Origin: Sphingobacteriales bacterium
GTDB taxonomy: Bacteria > Bacteroidota > Bacteroidia > Sphingobacteriales > Sphingobacteriaceae
Assembly: GCA_025353765.1 (NCBI GenBank)
Contig: JANXOD010000008.1
Span: forward strand, 434,001 to 498,000
DNA length: 64,000 bases
Direction: 5' to 3'
A model generated the notes under the pieces. The model had not been told where the DNA came from. It did no database searches and saw nothing but the letters and a program-made list of their open reading frames with translations. A program made the position numbers and the translations under genes. Numbering within the stretch: the stretch's first letter is position 1; every line of letters begins with the position of its first letter. This document shows, piece by piece, positions 55,292-62,989 of the stretch.

Positions 55292-55987
55292 ATGATGCTA
55301 TTACTTCAGGTCGACTCAATGACGACAGATACAGCGGTTGCTGTTACACAAGCCGTACAAAAAACGCAGCAGTTACGATTTATTGATTTGCTTTTTAAAG
55401 GCGGATGGGTTATGGTTCCGCTCCTTATTCTAGCTTTTTTAGGCCTCGTTATTTTCATTGAGCGGTATTTAACTATCCGCAGAGCCTCACGTGATGAATC
55501 TAATTTAATGCAACAGGTAAAGCAAAGCATTATTACAGGTAAACTGGATTCGGCTATAGCTATTTGTAAAAATAGCAACACACCTTTAGGCCGTATGCTG
55601 CAAAAAGGATTGCTGCGTATTGGTCGCCCGGTAAAAGATATTGAAGGTGCTATTGAGAATATTGGCAAACTGGAAGTTTCTAAGCTTGAAAAGAATATCA
55701 GCATACTCGGAATTATTGCCGGTATTGCACCCATGGTTGGTTTCGTTGGGACAATTGCCGGTGTGATCCAGATTTTTTATAATATCTCTTTAACAGATAA
55801 TATTAGTATGGGTATTATTGCCGGCGGTTTATATGTTAAAATGATTACTTCCGCAAGCGGTTTAATTATTGGTATTATAACCTATGTAGGTTATCATATT
55901 TTAAATATTATGGTTGATCGTATTATTTTAAAGATGGAAACAGATGCTATTGAGTTTATTGATCTGTTAGAAGAGCCCGGAAGATGA
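55292..55987 (+). CDS. exbB: ExbB/TolQ-family proton channel
   Basis: Inner-membrane proton channel subunit that energises TonB. The ATG at 55292, one base after the SPOR gene stop, is preferred over an upstream start that overlaps it. Helix 1 is at about 38-60 (WVMVPLLILAFLGLVIFIERYL); helices 2 and 3 hold LGIIAGIAPMVGFVGTIAGVIQIF and MITSASGLIIGIITYVGYH, the MotA/TolQ signature. At 231 residues it is normal in size. Followed by exbD with a four-base overlap. Confidence 0.9.
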   Translation: MMLLLQVDSMTTDTAVAVTQAVQKTQQLRFIDLLFKGGWVMVPLLILAFLGLVIFIERYLTIRRASRDESNLMQQVKQSIITGKLDSAIAICKNSNTPLGRMLQKGLLRIGRPVKDIEGAIENIGKLEVSKLEKNISILGIIAGIAPMVGFVGTIAGVIQIFYNISLTDNISMGIIAGGLYVKMITSASGLIIGIITYVGYHILNIMVDRIILKMETDAIEFIDLLEEPGR

Positions 55988-56382
55988 ATTTAAGAGGAAG
56001 AAAACGAGCAACCGCAGAGGTTCACACTTCGGCCATGAATGACATCATGTTTTTCCTGATGTTATTTTTTCTTATTGCCTCAACAATTACTAATCCTAAC
56101 GTGGTTAAACTGTTGTTGCCACGATCAGATTCCGGACAATCCGTTTCTAAAAAAACGATAGTGGTATCTATCACTAAAGATTTAGAATATTCCATAGAGA
56201 AAAAACCGGTACCTGTTGAAGAATTGCAGGCTCGTATAGAAACTTACATGAAAGAAGCTAAAGAAATAACTATCGTTCTTTATGTAGACCGTACCGTTGC
56301 CATTGAAGATGTGGTTAAGGTATTAGATGTAGCCAATAAATTAAAAATTAAACTCGTGCTTGCTACAGAACCAAAAGCATAA
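55984..56382 (+). CDS. exbD: ExbD/TolR-family transport protein
   Basis: Short partner of ExbB with one N-terminal membrane helix (MNDIMFFLMLFFLIASTI, containing the conserved Asp near the start) and a periplasmic domain with VPVEELQARIETYMKE and VDRTVAIEDVVKVLDVANKLKIKLVLATEP, typical of TolR/ExbD. The 132 residues match. Start overlaps the exbB end by four bases (ATGA). Confidence 0.92.
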   Translation: MNLRGRKRATAEVHTSAMNDIMFFLMLFFLIASTITNPNVVKLLLPRSDSGQSVSKKTIVVSITKDLEYSIEKKPVPVEELQARIETYMKEAKEITIVLYVDRTVAIEDVVKVLDVANKLKIKLVLATEPKA

Positions 56383-56422
56383 AATAATGTTTTTAAAATA
56401 GTTCCTTACGGGAATTAAGAAT

Positions 56423-57226
56423 ATGCAATATCAACAAGAAAATAATTATCCTAAAGCACTCATAGTTTCCTCCCTAATGATCGGGATTCTATTGCTTATT
56501 AGTTACTTTATTGTGATAGGGATGCCATTTAAACAGGAGGATGTTGGAACCGGAGGTATTATTGTAAATTATGGCACAGCCGATTCTGGTATGGGCGAAG
56601 ATTACCTGAGCACAGAAGAACCTTCTGCAGATCCAAATGCAAATAAAGCATTGCCAGATAAAGTAGTTAACACAGCTATAAAAGATCCATCTGCAGAAAC
56701 CAGCGATAAAGCAGTTGTAACCCAGGATGCGGAAGATGCTCCAAGTGTAGTCACAAATGACAAAAATTCCACAACTGATCCATCAATAAGTCCCACAAAT
56801 AAAAATAGCAGGCCGGTTACAAATGCAAATGCATTATACAAAGGCAAAAAAAATGACGGAACAGGTAAGGGTGATGGAACAGGAAGTATGCCCGGAAACC
56901 AGGGAAGTAGAGATGGAGATCCTTTATCGCCGGATTATGGAGAAGGAGGCTCTGGTAATGGAAGTTTAAATTTGCCTTTCAGGAAGTTTCTTTCAATTCC
57001 TAAAATTGAAGATAGCAGCCAAATAACTGGAATAGTGGTCGTGGAGATAAAAGTGGATAAATCCGGTAATATTTTAGATGCCAGAGCCGGAAAAGGAACT
57101 ACAATCAGCGATCTTAACCTGCGTCATAAATGTGAAGAAGCTGTTAGAAGATCTCATTTAAATCAAACAGAAAAGGGCGAAGAAATTCAAACCGGTAAAG
57201 TTGTTTTCAAGTTTAAAGTTAGTTAG
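56423..57226 (+). CDS. TonB-like energy transducer
   Basis: The 267 residues have one N-terminal membrane helix (ALIVSSLMIGILLLISYFIVIG), a long acidic and Asn/Ser/Gly-rich linker (about 45-185, including GTGKGDGTGSMPGNQGSRDGD) in place of the usual Pro-rich spacer, and a C-terminal TonB-like domain (ITGIVVVEIKVDKSGNILDARAGKGT and AVRRSHLNQTEKGEEIQTGKVVFKFKV). It should span the periplasm to reach the outer-membrane barrel encoded earlier in the operon. Confidence 0.85.
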   Translation: MQYQQENNYPKALIVSSLMIGILLLISYFIVIGMPFKQEDVGTGGIIVNYGTADSGMGEDYLSTEEPSADPNANKALPDKVVNTAIKDPSAETSDKAVVTQDAEDAPSVVTNDKNSTTDPSISPTNKNSRPVTNANALYKGKKNDGTGKGDGTGSMPGNQGSRDGDPLSPDYGEGGSGNGSLNLPFRKFLSIPKIEDSSQITGIVVVEIKVDKSGNILDARAGKGTTISDLNLRHKCEEAVRRSHLNQTEKGEEIQTGKVVFKFKVS

Positions 57227-57248
57227 GGCTTAATATCAAGCTATTTTA

Positions 57249-58670
57249 ATGAACTATCGGCAAACCCTCGATTATCTTTATTCCCGTCTGCCCATGTTTA
57301 CACGGGTAGGCAGTGCGGCGTATAAAGCAGATTTAAGCAATACCATAGAGCTTTGCCGTATTCTGCATAATCCACATCAAAAATTTAAAAGCATCCATGT
57401 GGGAGGCACAAATGGCAAGGGTTCTACATCCCACATGCTTGCCGCGATATTACAAATTGCAGGTTACAAAACCGGCTTGTACACTTCCCCCCATTTAAAA
57501 GACTTTCGTGAGCGTATTCGTATAAATGGAGAAATGATCAGCGAAGAAGAAGTGATACAGTTTGTAAGCGATCATAAAATGGACATTGAAACTATTGAGC
57601 CTTCTTTTTTTGAAGCAACTGTAGCGATGGCATTTAATCATTTTGCTAATCAGAAAGTTGACATCGCAGTTATTGAAGTAGGCTTAGGCGGAAGGTTGGA
57701 TTCTACTAATATTATTTCTCCCCTTCTGTCTGTAATCACCAACATTAGCTATGATCACATGAATATTTTAGGCGATACACTTTGGGAAATAGCTACAGAA
57801 AAAGCCGGCATCATTAAGTCCCAAACACCTGTTATAATTGGCCAGAAACAGGATGAAGTAAGTGATATATTTGTTCAAAAATCAAATGAAGCTCATTCTC
57901 AAATCCGTTTTTCCAATGAGGAATGGGTAATTGAAAAGTCGGGAAGTCGGGAAGTCGGGAAGTCGGGAAAGACCGAAAAGTCAGAAAGTTTAGAGTTTTT
58001 AGAAGTAATCATTAAGCCTAACACGACTCAACAACTCAACAACTCAACAACTCAACAACATTCCAACGTTCCAATTTTTCAACGTTCCAACTCATTAACT
58101 TCCAGACTTTCGGACTTTCGGACTTCCGGACTTCATAAACTTAAACTCGACCTTACCGGCTCCTACCAGTTAAAAAATCTGGCAACAGTACTAACTGCGG
58201 TTGATGAATTATGCAAGCAGGGATTTAATATCACGGATGAGCATATTAAAACTGCTTTAAAACAAGTTAAAAACCTTACAGGCTTAATGGGTCGCTGGCA
58301 AACTCTAAGTATAAAGCCATTGGTTATTTGTGATACCGGTCACAATGAAGATGGAATACGCGAAGTTTTAAAAAATATTGAAGCTACTCCGCATAAAAAT
58401 CTTCACATCGTAATGGGTATGGTAAAAGATAAAGATATTTCTAAAATTCTGAGTTTATTACCTCAAAACGCCCAATATTATTTCTGTCAGCCGGATATTC
58501 CCAGAGCTAAATCTGCAAATGAACTAAAAACAGAAGCTCTGGCATTTAAACTTGAGGGAGAAAGTTATGGCACTATTCAACTGGCATTAAAAGCAGCAAA
58601 AAAACAGGCAGCAAAAAATGACTTAATCTTTGTGGGTGGAAGTACATTTGTGGTGGCAGAGGTGGTTTAA
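57249..58670 (+). CDS. folC: folylpolyglutamate/dihydrofolate synthase with in-frame repeat insertion
   Basis: Mur-ligase-family enzyme that adds glutamate to folate (and often makes dihydrofolate). The P-loop GGTNGKGSTSHMLAAIL lies at about 50-65; YTSPHLKDFRERI, EVGLGGRLDSTN and ISYDHMNILGDTLWEIATEKAGIIK are normal folC motifs, and LMGRWQTLSIKPLVICDTGHNEDG starts the C-terminal domain. Residues about 229-296 are a foreign-looking insertion of Ser/Thr/Asn/Gln-rich repeats (see the repeat feature), so the protein is 473 residues instead of about 420-430. The frame is intact, so the enzyme is probably still active with an extra surface loop. Confidence 0.93.
   Translation: MNYRQTLDYLYSRLPMFTRVGSAAYKADLSNTIELCRILHNPHQKFKSIHVGGTNGKGSTSHMLAAILQIAGYKTGLYTSPHLKDFRERIRINGEMISEEEVIQFVSDHKMDIETIEPSFFEATVAMAFNHFANQKVDIAVIEVGLGGRLDSTNIISPLLSVITNISYDHMNILGDTLWEIATEKAGIIKSQTPVIIGQKQDEVSDIFVQKSNEAHSQIRFSNEEWVIEKSGSREVGKSGKTEKSESLEFLEVIIKPNTTQQLNNSTTQQHSNVPIFQRSNSLTSRLSDFRTSGLHKLKLDLTGSYQLKNLATVLTAVDELCKQGFNITDEHIKTALKQVKNLTGLMGRWQTLSIKPLVICDTGHNEDGIREVLKNIEATPHKNLHIVMGMVKDKDISKILSLLPQNAQYYFCQPDIPRAKSANELKTEALAFKLEGESYGTIQLALKAAKKQAAKNDLIFVGGSTFVVAEVV
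57938..58134 (+). repeat. octamer repeats with complementary arms inside folC
   Basis: Four perfect copies of GTCGGGAA (57938-57969), four of CTCAACAA (58027-58058), and about three and a half copies of GACTTTCG/GACTTCCG (58104-58134). The last block is largely complementary to the first, so the region can fold as a long hairpin. It adds about 68 codons to folC without breaking its frame. Confidence 0.85.
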
Positions 58671-58930
58671 GAAAGGGAAGATTAAATAAGTGGAATGAAA
58701 GATATTAAAACTGGAAAGGAAGATTGAATAAGTGGAATGCAAGATGTTAAAATTGGAAAAAAAGATTAAATAAGTGGAATGACAGATTTTAAAAATGGAA
58801 AGAAAGATTGAATAAGTGGAATGCAAGATGTTAAAATTGGAAATAAAAATTGAATAAGTGGACAGATAGATGTTAAAACTGGAAATAAAGATTAAATAAG
58901 TGGAAGCCTAAATGCTAAAATTGGAATGAT
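58671..58930. repeat. tandem array C: 42-bp dimers of 21-bp units after folC
   Basis: Begins at the base after the folC stop. Dimers of exactly 42 bp start at 58686, 58728, 58770, 58812, 58854 and 58896. Each consists of one 21-bp half with ATAAGTGGAA and one with AAATTGGAAA. The minus strand stays open (HSTY...), but only because the unit length is a multiple of three. The rest of the gap up to 58987 shows nothing else. Confidence 0.92.
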
Positions 58931-58987
58931 ATACACTTGAGAGAGTACATGTATAAATATTTGTACAAACAGAATAAACTTCCTAAA

Positions 58988-60070
58988 CTAAACAGCCGGC
59001 TCCTGCTGACTTAAACAATGAAAACTTCCCAAACCCCAAATAATATCGGTTGAATCAATACCCACTACTTCCCTACTTTTAAAACTTTGAGAAATGATAT
59101 CCAAAGCAATATCATCTTTATCACAACGGTATGTGGGCACGCTCACATGTTTATTGCTAATGTAAAAATTAGCATAGGATGCAGGTAAGCGGATACCATC
59201 ATACACAACTGCGTCAGGCATTGGGAGTTCAATTACATTTAGTTGTTTGCCGCTCAATAATCTCATTTTGCTTAATGCTTTTAGGTTTGTTTGAAGCAAT
59301 TTGTAATTATCATCCTTCACATCAGTTTCAACAACGGTTAAAACAGTGTCTTCATTTACAAAACGAATCGTATCATCAATATGTCCGTCTGTATCATCAC
59401 CAATAATTCCTTCATCAATCCATAAAATCTGCTCAACGCCGTAATAATCTGACAGATACTTTTCAATTTGCTGCTGGTTCAAATGCGGATTTCGATTTTC
59501 ATTCAGTAAACAACAGGTTGATGTTAATACCGTACCCTTCCCGTTAAATTCAACCGAGCCTCCTTCCATAATAATGCCCGGGTGAAACACAGGAATATTA
59601 AATTCTTTACCAATCAACGTAGGAATTACGTCATCTAAATCAAACGGAGGATATTTACTTCCCCATGCATTAAAGCCCCAATCTACAATCACTTTTTTGT
59701 ACTCTGCATTTGGGTTAATTAAAAATGCCGGACCATGATCACGGCACCAAGCATCATTGGTAGGATGAAAATAAAATTCAACCTGATTTAAATTTACTTC
59801 TGCATTTTGTAGATGCTCTATCGCAAAATGTTTTAGCGTTTCATCTGCAACATTAATTCGTATTTTTTCACTTTCAGTCAATAGCTTTATAAACTCACAA
59901 TACGGCTTATAAATCATATTAATTTTGCCAGGCCAGCTTTCTTCTTTATGTGGCCAGCTCAACCAAGTAGCTTCGTGTTTTTCCCATTCTGCGGGGAAAC
60001 GATAACCTAATTGTTTTGGAGTTTTTAAGTCTGGGAGCTCGGAAGCATTTGAGGTTTTAATCATAGTCAT
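58988..60070 (-). CDS. aguA: agmatine deiminase
   Basis: Converts agmatine to N-carbamoylputrescine. The 360-residue protein has the guanidino-group modifying fold: WEKHEATWLSWPHKEESWPGK, NDAWCRDHGPAFLIN, MEGGSVEFNGKGTVLTSTCCLLNENRN, GDDTDGHIDDTIRFV, and the catalytic Cys near the end in WGLGSFHCLSQQEP. The gene follows aguB by 12 bases on the minus strand. The start may be ATG at 60070 or two codons further in. No agmatine-producing gene is in this window. Confidence 0.95.
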   Translation of the reverse strand: MTMIKTSNASELPDLKTPKQLGYRFPAEWEKHEATWLSWPHKEESWPGKINMIYKPYCEFIKLLTESEKIRINVADETLKHFAIEHLQNAEVNLNQVEFYFHPTNDAWCRDHGPAFLINPNAEYKKVIVDWGFNAWGSKYPPFDLDDVIPTLIGKEFNIPVFHPGIIMEGGSVEFNGKGTVLTSTCCLLNENRNPHLNQQQIEKYLSDYYGVEQILWIDEGIIGDDTDGHIDDTIRFVNEDTVLTVVETDVKDDNYKLLQTNLKALSKMRLLSGKQLNVIELPMPDAVVYDGIRLPASYANFYISNKHVSVPTYRCDKDDIALDIISQSFKSREVVGIDSTDIIWGLGSFHCLSQQEPAV

Positions 60071-60082
60071 TAATCTTTTAAA

Positions 60083-60955
60083 CTACTCCTCATCCAAATA
60101 TCTTTTAGTAATTGGCTGGTAAGAATCTATTCTTCTATCGCGTAAAAAGGGCCAGTGTGTACGATAACTATCTGTTTTTGCGAGATCAATTTCCTGAACT
60201 ATTACCTCTTCTTCTTTATGTGAGGCCTGATGCAAAATCGTTCCGAATGGATTAGATATAAATGACCCACCCCAAAAATTTACTCCGGCTTCATTTCCAA
60301 CACGATTAACGCTTACCACATGAACCCCGTTTGCTATAGCATGACTACGCTGAATAGTTTGCCAGGCATTATATTGCTCCGTATTAGTGGTTTCGTTTTG
60401 GGTATGTGCCCAGCCAATTGCTGTTGGATAAAATAATATTTCTGCACCCATCAAAGAAGTAATACGGGCAGCTTCTGGATACCACTGATCCCAGCAAATT
60501 AAAACTCCGATGGTAGCGAATTTTGTTTTAAAAACTTTATATCCCAAATCACCAGGGGTAAAGTAAAATTTTTCATAAAATCCGGGGTCATCCGGAATAT
60601 GCATCTTTCTGTATTTTCCTAAATAAGTTCCGTCAGCATCTAAAACAGCAGTAGTATTATGGTAAATTCCCTGAGTTCTTTTTTCAAATAAAGAAGCAAT
60701 GATCACCACATTTAATTCCTTTGCCAGTTCGCTTAAATGATTAGAAGATGGACCTGGAATGCTTTCCGCTAATAAAAAGTGATCATAATCTTCCACATCA
60801 CAGAAGTATAAAGAAGTGAATAGTTCCTGCAGACAAATGATCTGCGCTCCCTTTGCAGCCGCAGACTTTATTTTAGCAATTGCTTTTTCTAAATTCTTGC
60901 CTTTATCATCAGTACAACTCATTTGTACCAAACCAATATTAACTTTCTGTGTCAT
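60083..60955 (-). CDS. aguB: N-carbamoylputrescine amidase
   Basis: Nitrilase-family amidase that yields putrescine, carbon dioxide and ammonia. The catalytic triad is clear: LQELFTSLYF (Glu), YRKMHIPDDPGFYEKFYF (Lys) and GVLICWDQWYPEAAR (Cys). I chose ATG (MTQKVNIGLVQMSC); two codons upstream a TTG is open. The 290 residues match plant and bacterial AguB. It is first in the operon with aguA and has an exact -7 box 20 bases upstream. Confidence 0.95.
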   Translation of the reverse strand: MTQKVNIGLVQMSCTDDKGKNLEKAIAKIKSAAAKGAQIICLQELFTSLYFCDVEDYDHFLLAESIPGPSSNHLSELAKELNVVIIASLFEKRTQGIYHNTTAVLDADGTYLGKYRKMHIPDDPGFYEKFYFTPGDLGYKVFKTKFATIGVLICWDQWYPEAARITSLMGAEILFYPTAIGWAHTQNETTNTEQYNAWQTIQRSHAIANGVHVVSVNRVGNEAGVNFWGGSFISNPFGTILHQASHKEEEVIVQEIDLAKTDSYRTHWPFLRDRRIDSYQPITKRYLDEE

Positions 60956-60974
60956 GTACAATTAGTATGAGGGG

Positions 60975-60982
60975 CAAAAGTA
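60975..60982 (-). promoter_or_regulatory. -7 box of the aguB-aguA operon
   Basis: On the minus strand TACTTTTG matches TAnnTTTG exactly, about 20 bases before the aguB ATG. Upstream of it begins repeat array D, which occupies the -33 position and beyond. Confidence 0.6.
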
Positions 60983-60994
60983 GCTATTCAGGTT

Positions 60995-61133
60995 GGAAAT
61001 TGGAAGTCAGTAATAGCAATCTAGGAGCCAGAATTAGCAAATCCAAACCTAGAATTGGCAATCCGAAAGCTAGAAAATGCAAACCTGAAGTCAGAAATGG
61101 TAATTCAAAAGTTAGAAACGGTAATATTAAAAG
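60995..61133. repeat. tandem array D: diverged 21-bp units
   Basis: Six full 21-bp units (60995-61015, 61016-61036, 61037-61057, 61058-61078, 61079-61099, 61100-61120) and a partial seventh. Most begin GCAA or GTAA and share AG(A)A near the end, but sequence identity between units is moderate while spacing is exact. It lies between the divergent aguB and 61176 genes. The plus-strand frame through it is open, but no start or family supports a protein. Confidence 0.85.
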
Positions 61134-61175
61134 TATTACTTTAGATTTTTATTAACATATTTTAATTTTTTGATT

Positions 61176-61952
61176 ATGAAAATGGGTTTAAGTATCTGGA
61201 TAGCATTTCTGGGAGGCTTTATAGGTATCATAGTTGCAATTAATAGTTTATTAAAAATTGGCTCTTTAGGTATTTACATTGCCGCAGGGCTGTTATTTAT
61301 TTTTGGAGGAACTTTTATTATTATATATAAATTTCTTCTTGGGCCCTCTTTATTAATAAGCCGCCTGGAAAAAAATGGTATTCCTGCAAAAGCCACCATT
61401 AAATCCGTTCAGGATACGGGGATTACTATCAATCAAAACCCGGAAGTAAAGTTAGTTGTGGAAATAAAAAATACCTTGGGACAAACTTACACTACCACTG
61501 TTCTTGCCATGGTATCACGCATACAACCAAACGCATATCAAGCTGGTATGGTAATACCTGTAAAAATAGATCCTAATAATGAAAAAAAGGCAATTATTGA
61601 CATGAGTAAACAAGCAGAAAGTCCCGCTCCTACAAAACCTACCCAGGCTCAAACGGATGCCATTACAAAAGAGTTAAATAAACTGGAACTGGAGCAAAAT
61701 GAAATCAGAAATACCGGGGCATCTGCCAGAGCTATTATAAAAACATATAATTGGCTGGGAATAAATGTAAATGGCAATAACCCTTATGTTGAATTGGATT
61801 TGGAAGTATTGCCAGATGATAAGCCTGCTTTCCAGGGCAAAACAAAATGTGCAATAGGCGAATTAAATGTAAGTAAATACCAACCCGGGCAGCAAATAAC
61901 TGTAAAGTACGATCCGAATGATTTAAGTAAAATAGCAGTTTTTATTACTTAA
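61176..61952 (+). CDS. membrane protein with two repeated beta domains
   Basis: The ATG at 61176 gives MKMGLSIWIAFLGGFIGIIVA; a TTG two codons upstream is open. Two membrane helices (about 5-25 and 32-53) are followed by two copies of a domain of about 75 residues that begins AKATIKSVQDTGI or ARAIIKTYNWLGI and ends with VIPVKIDPNNEKKAIID or ITVKYDPNDLSKIAVF, similar to DUF3592-like membrane-anchored domains. A linker of Pro, Thr and Gln joins them. Function is unknown. Confidence 0.8.
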   Translation: MKMGLSIWIAFLGGFIGIIVAINSLLKIGSLGIYIAAGLLFIFGGTFIIIYKFLLGPSLLISRLEKNGIPAKATIKSVQDTGITINQNPEVKLVVEIKNTLGQTYTTTVLAMVSRIQPNAYQAGMVIPVKIDPNNEKKAIIDMSKQAESPAPTKPTQAQTDAITKELNKLELEQNEIRNTGASARAIIKTYNWLGINVNGNNPYVELDLEVLPDDKPAFQGKTKCAIGELNVSKYQPGQQITVKYDPNDLSKIAVFIT

Positions 61953-62077
61953 AACTCTTTTTTATTAAAAATTTTAGAGTAAATATTTTTTATATAAAAC
62001 TTTTAGCCTTTTATATACATATATTTTTAATTATAAAGCTTAAATTTGCTTAAGCATTTACTAAATTAAGTTAAATT

Positions 62078-62485
62078 ATGAAAATAAAACTTTTTGTCTT
62101 TATATTAATTTCTAGCACAGCATTACTTGTTACTTCATGTAAGAAAACTACTACTGTTGTTGCTGTTCCAGTTCGTCCTATTACAGGTCTTTGGGTTGGT
62201 AAATATTCCGGTCTCACAGGTGCTCAGGATGCTAGATTTGCTATTAAATCAGATAAATCAACTTACGTAGAGTTTCATGATCCTGCAAATCCAACCAGGT
62301 ATACTGGCACATATACATTAAATGGGGATATTTTTACCACCAAAATCACTGATATTTCTAATGCTAATAATACTTATACATTTGTTGGGACTTTTAAAAA
62401 TGACGGTACATTAACAGGTGGTACTTGGGGATCTGCAAGTTCATCTACAGACGGCGGTACATGGAATGCCAATAGAATAAATTAA
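62078..62485 (+). CDS. small lipoprotein (paralogue 1)
   Basis: A lipobox LLVTSCKK after a 20-residue signal peptide marks a lipoprotein. The mature 115 residues begin with a short Val/Thr/Pro segment and form a beta-sandwich-like domain with GLWVGKYSGL, TYTLNGDIFTTKITD and GTFKNDGTLTGGTWG. The next gene encodes a clear paralogue. No named family is recognised with confidence. Confidence 0.78.
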   Translation: MKIKLFVFILISSTALLVTSCKKTTTVVAVPVRPITGLWVGKYSGLTGAQDARFAIKSDKSTYVEFHDPANPTRYTGTYTLNGDIFTTKITDISNANNTYTFVGTFKNDGTLTGGTWGSASSSTDGGTWNANRIN

Positions 62486-62521
62486 CAGTATTATTTTTCA
62501 ATTTTAATAAAACCAAAAGCT

Positions 62522-62923
62522 ATGAAATTTAAGTTATTAATCTTCACATATATATTTAGTAGCGCATTATTGATTACCTCTTCCTGTAAAAAAGAAGCTG
62601 TTGTTGCTACCCCAATTTATCCTATAGAGGGAGTATGGAATTTGCAATATGATTCTAAAGATCCAAACGCTCCCGTTGGTCCATTTTATGCTAATTTAAT
62701 TCTTGAACCAGGAGGTACTCTATATGCAGAGTTTCCAGCAGCAGCCAAATTTAAGGGTACATATACTTTAAATAATACTCATTTAACCATGAATCTTATT
62801 AATCTAGATGATCCTAGCAATCATTTAGTTTTTCAAGGTGAATTTAACAATAGTGGTAAATTAACAAATGGCACTGTGCAGGAAGACGGAAATATATTTT
62901 GGTCTGCTACTAGGGAGAACTAA
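62522..62923 (+). CDS. small lipoprotein (paralogue 2)
   Basis: Lipobox ITSSCKKE after the signal peptide. The mature domain repeats the pattern of the preceding gene: GVWNLQYDS, GTYTLNNTHLTMNLINL and GEFNNSGKLTNGTVQ. The two genes are 36 bases apart in the same direction and arose by tandem duplication. They may form a pair of surface lipoproteins of unknown function. Confidence 0.78.
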   Translation: MKFKLLIFTYIFSSALLITSSCKKEAVVATPIYPIEGVWNLQYDSKDPNAPVGPFYANLILEPGGTLYAEFPAAAKFKGTYTLNNTHLTMNLINLDDPSNHLVFQGEFNNSGKLTNGTVQEDGNIFWSATREN

Positions 62924-62989
62924 ATGCAAAAACTATCCACATTTTTGTAAATTTCTATTAAAAAAAATTCAATAATTGTATTATAGATT

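Noticed and set aside
55306-55734. Minus-strand frame of 142 codons opposite exbB
   Set aside because: The exbB frame has clear family motifs; the antisense frame has no recognisable protein character.
58623-58826. Minus-strand frame with HSTY repeats
   Set aside because: Produced by the 42-bp array C and the end of folC read backwards; no promoter or family.
60949-61155. Plus-strand frame of 68 codons between aguB and the 61176 gene
   Set aside because: Runs through array D in phase with the 21-bp units and overlaps the aguB promoter and start; better explained as repeat.
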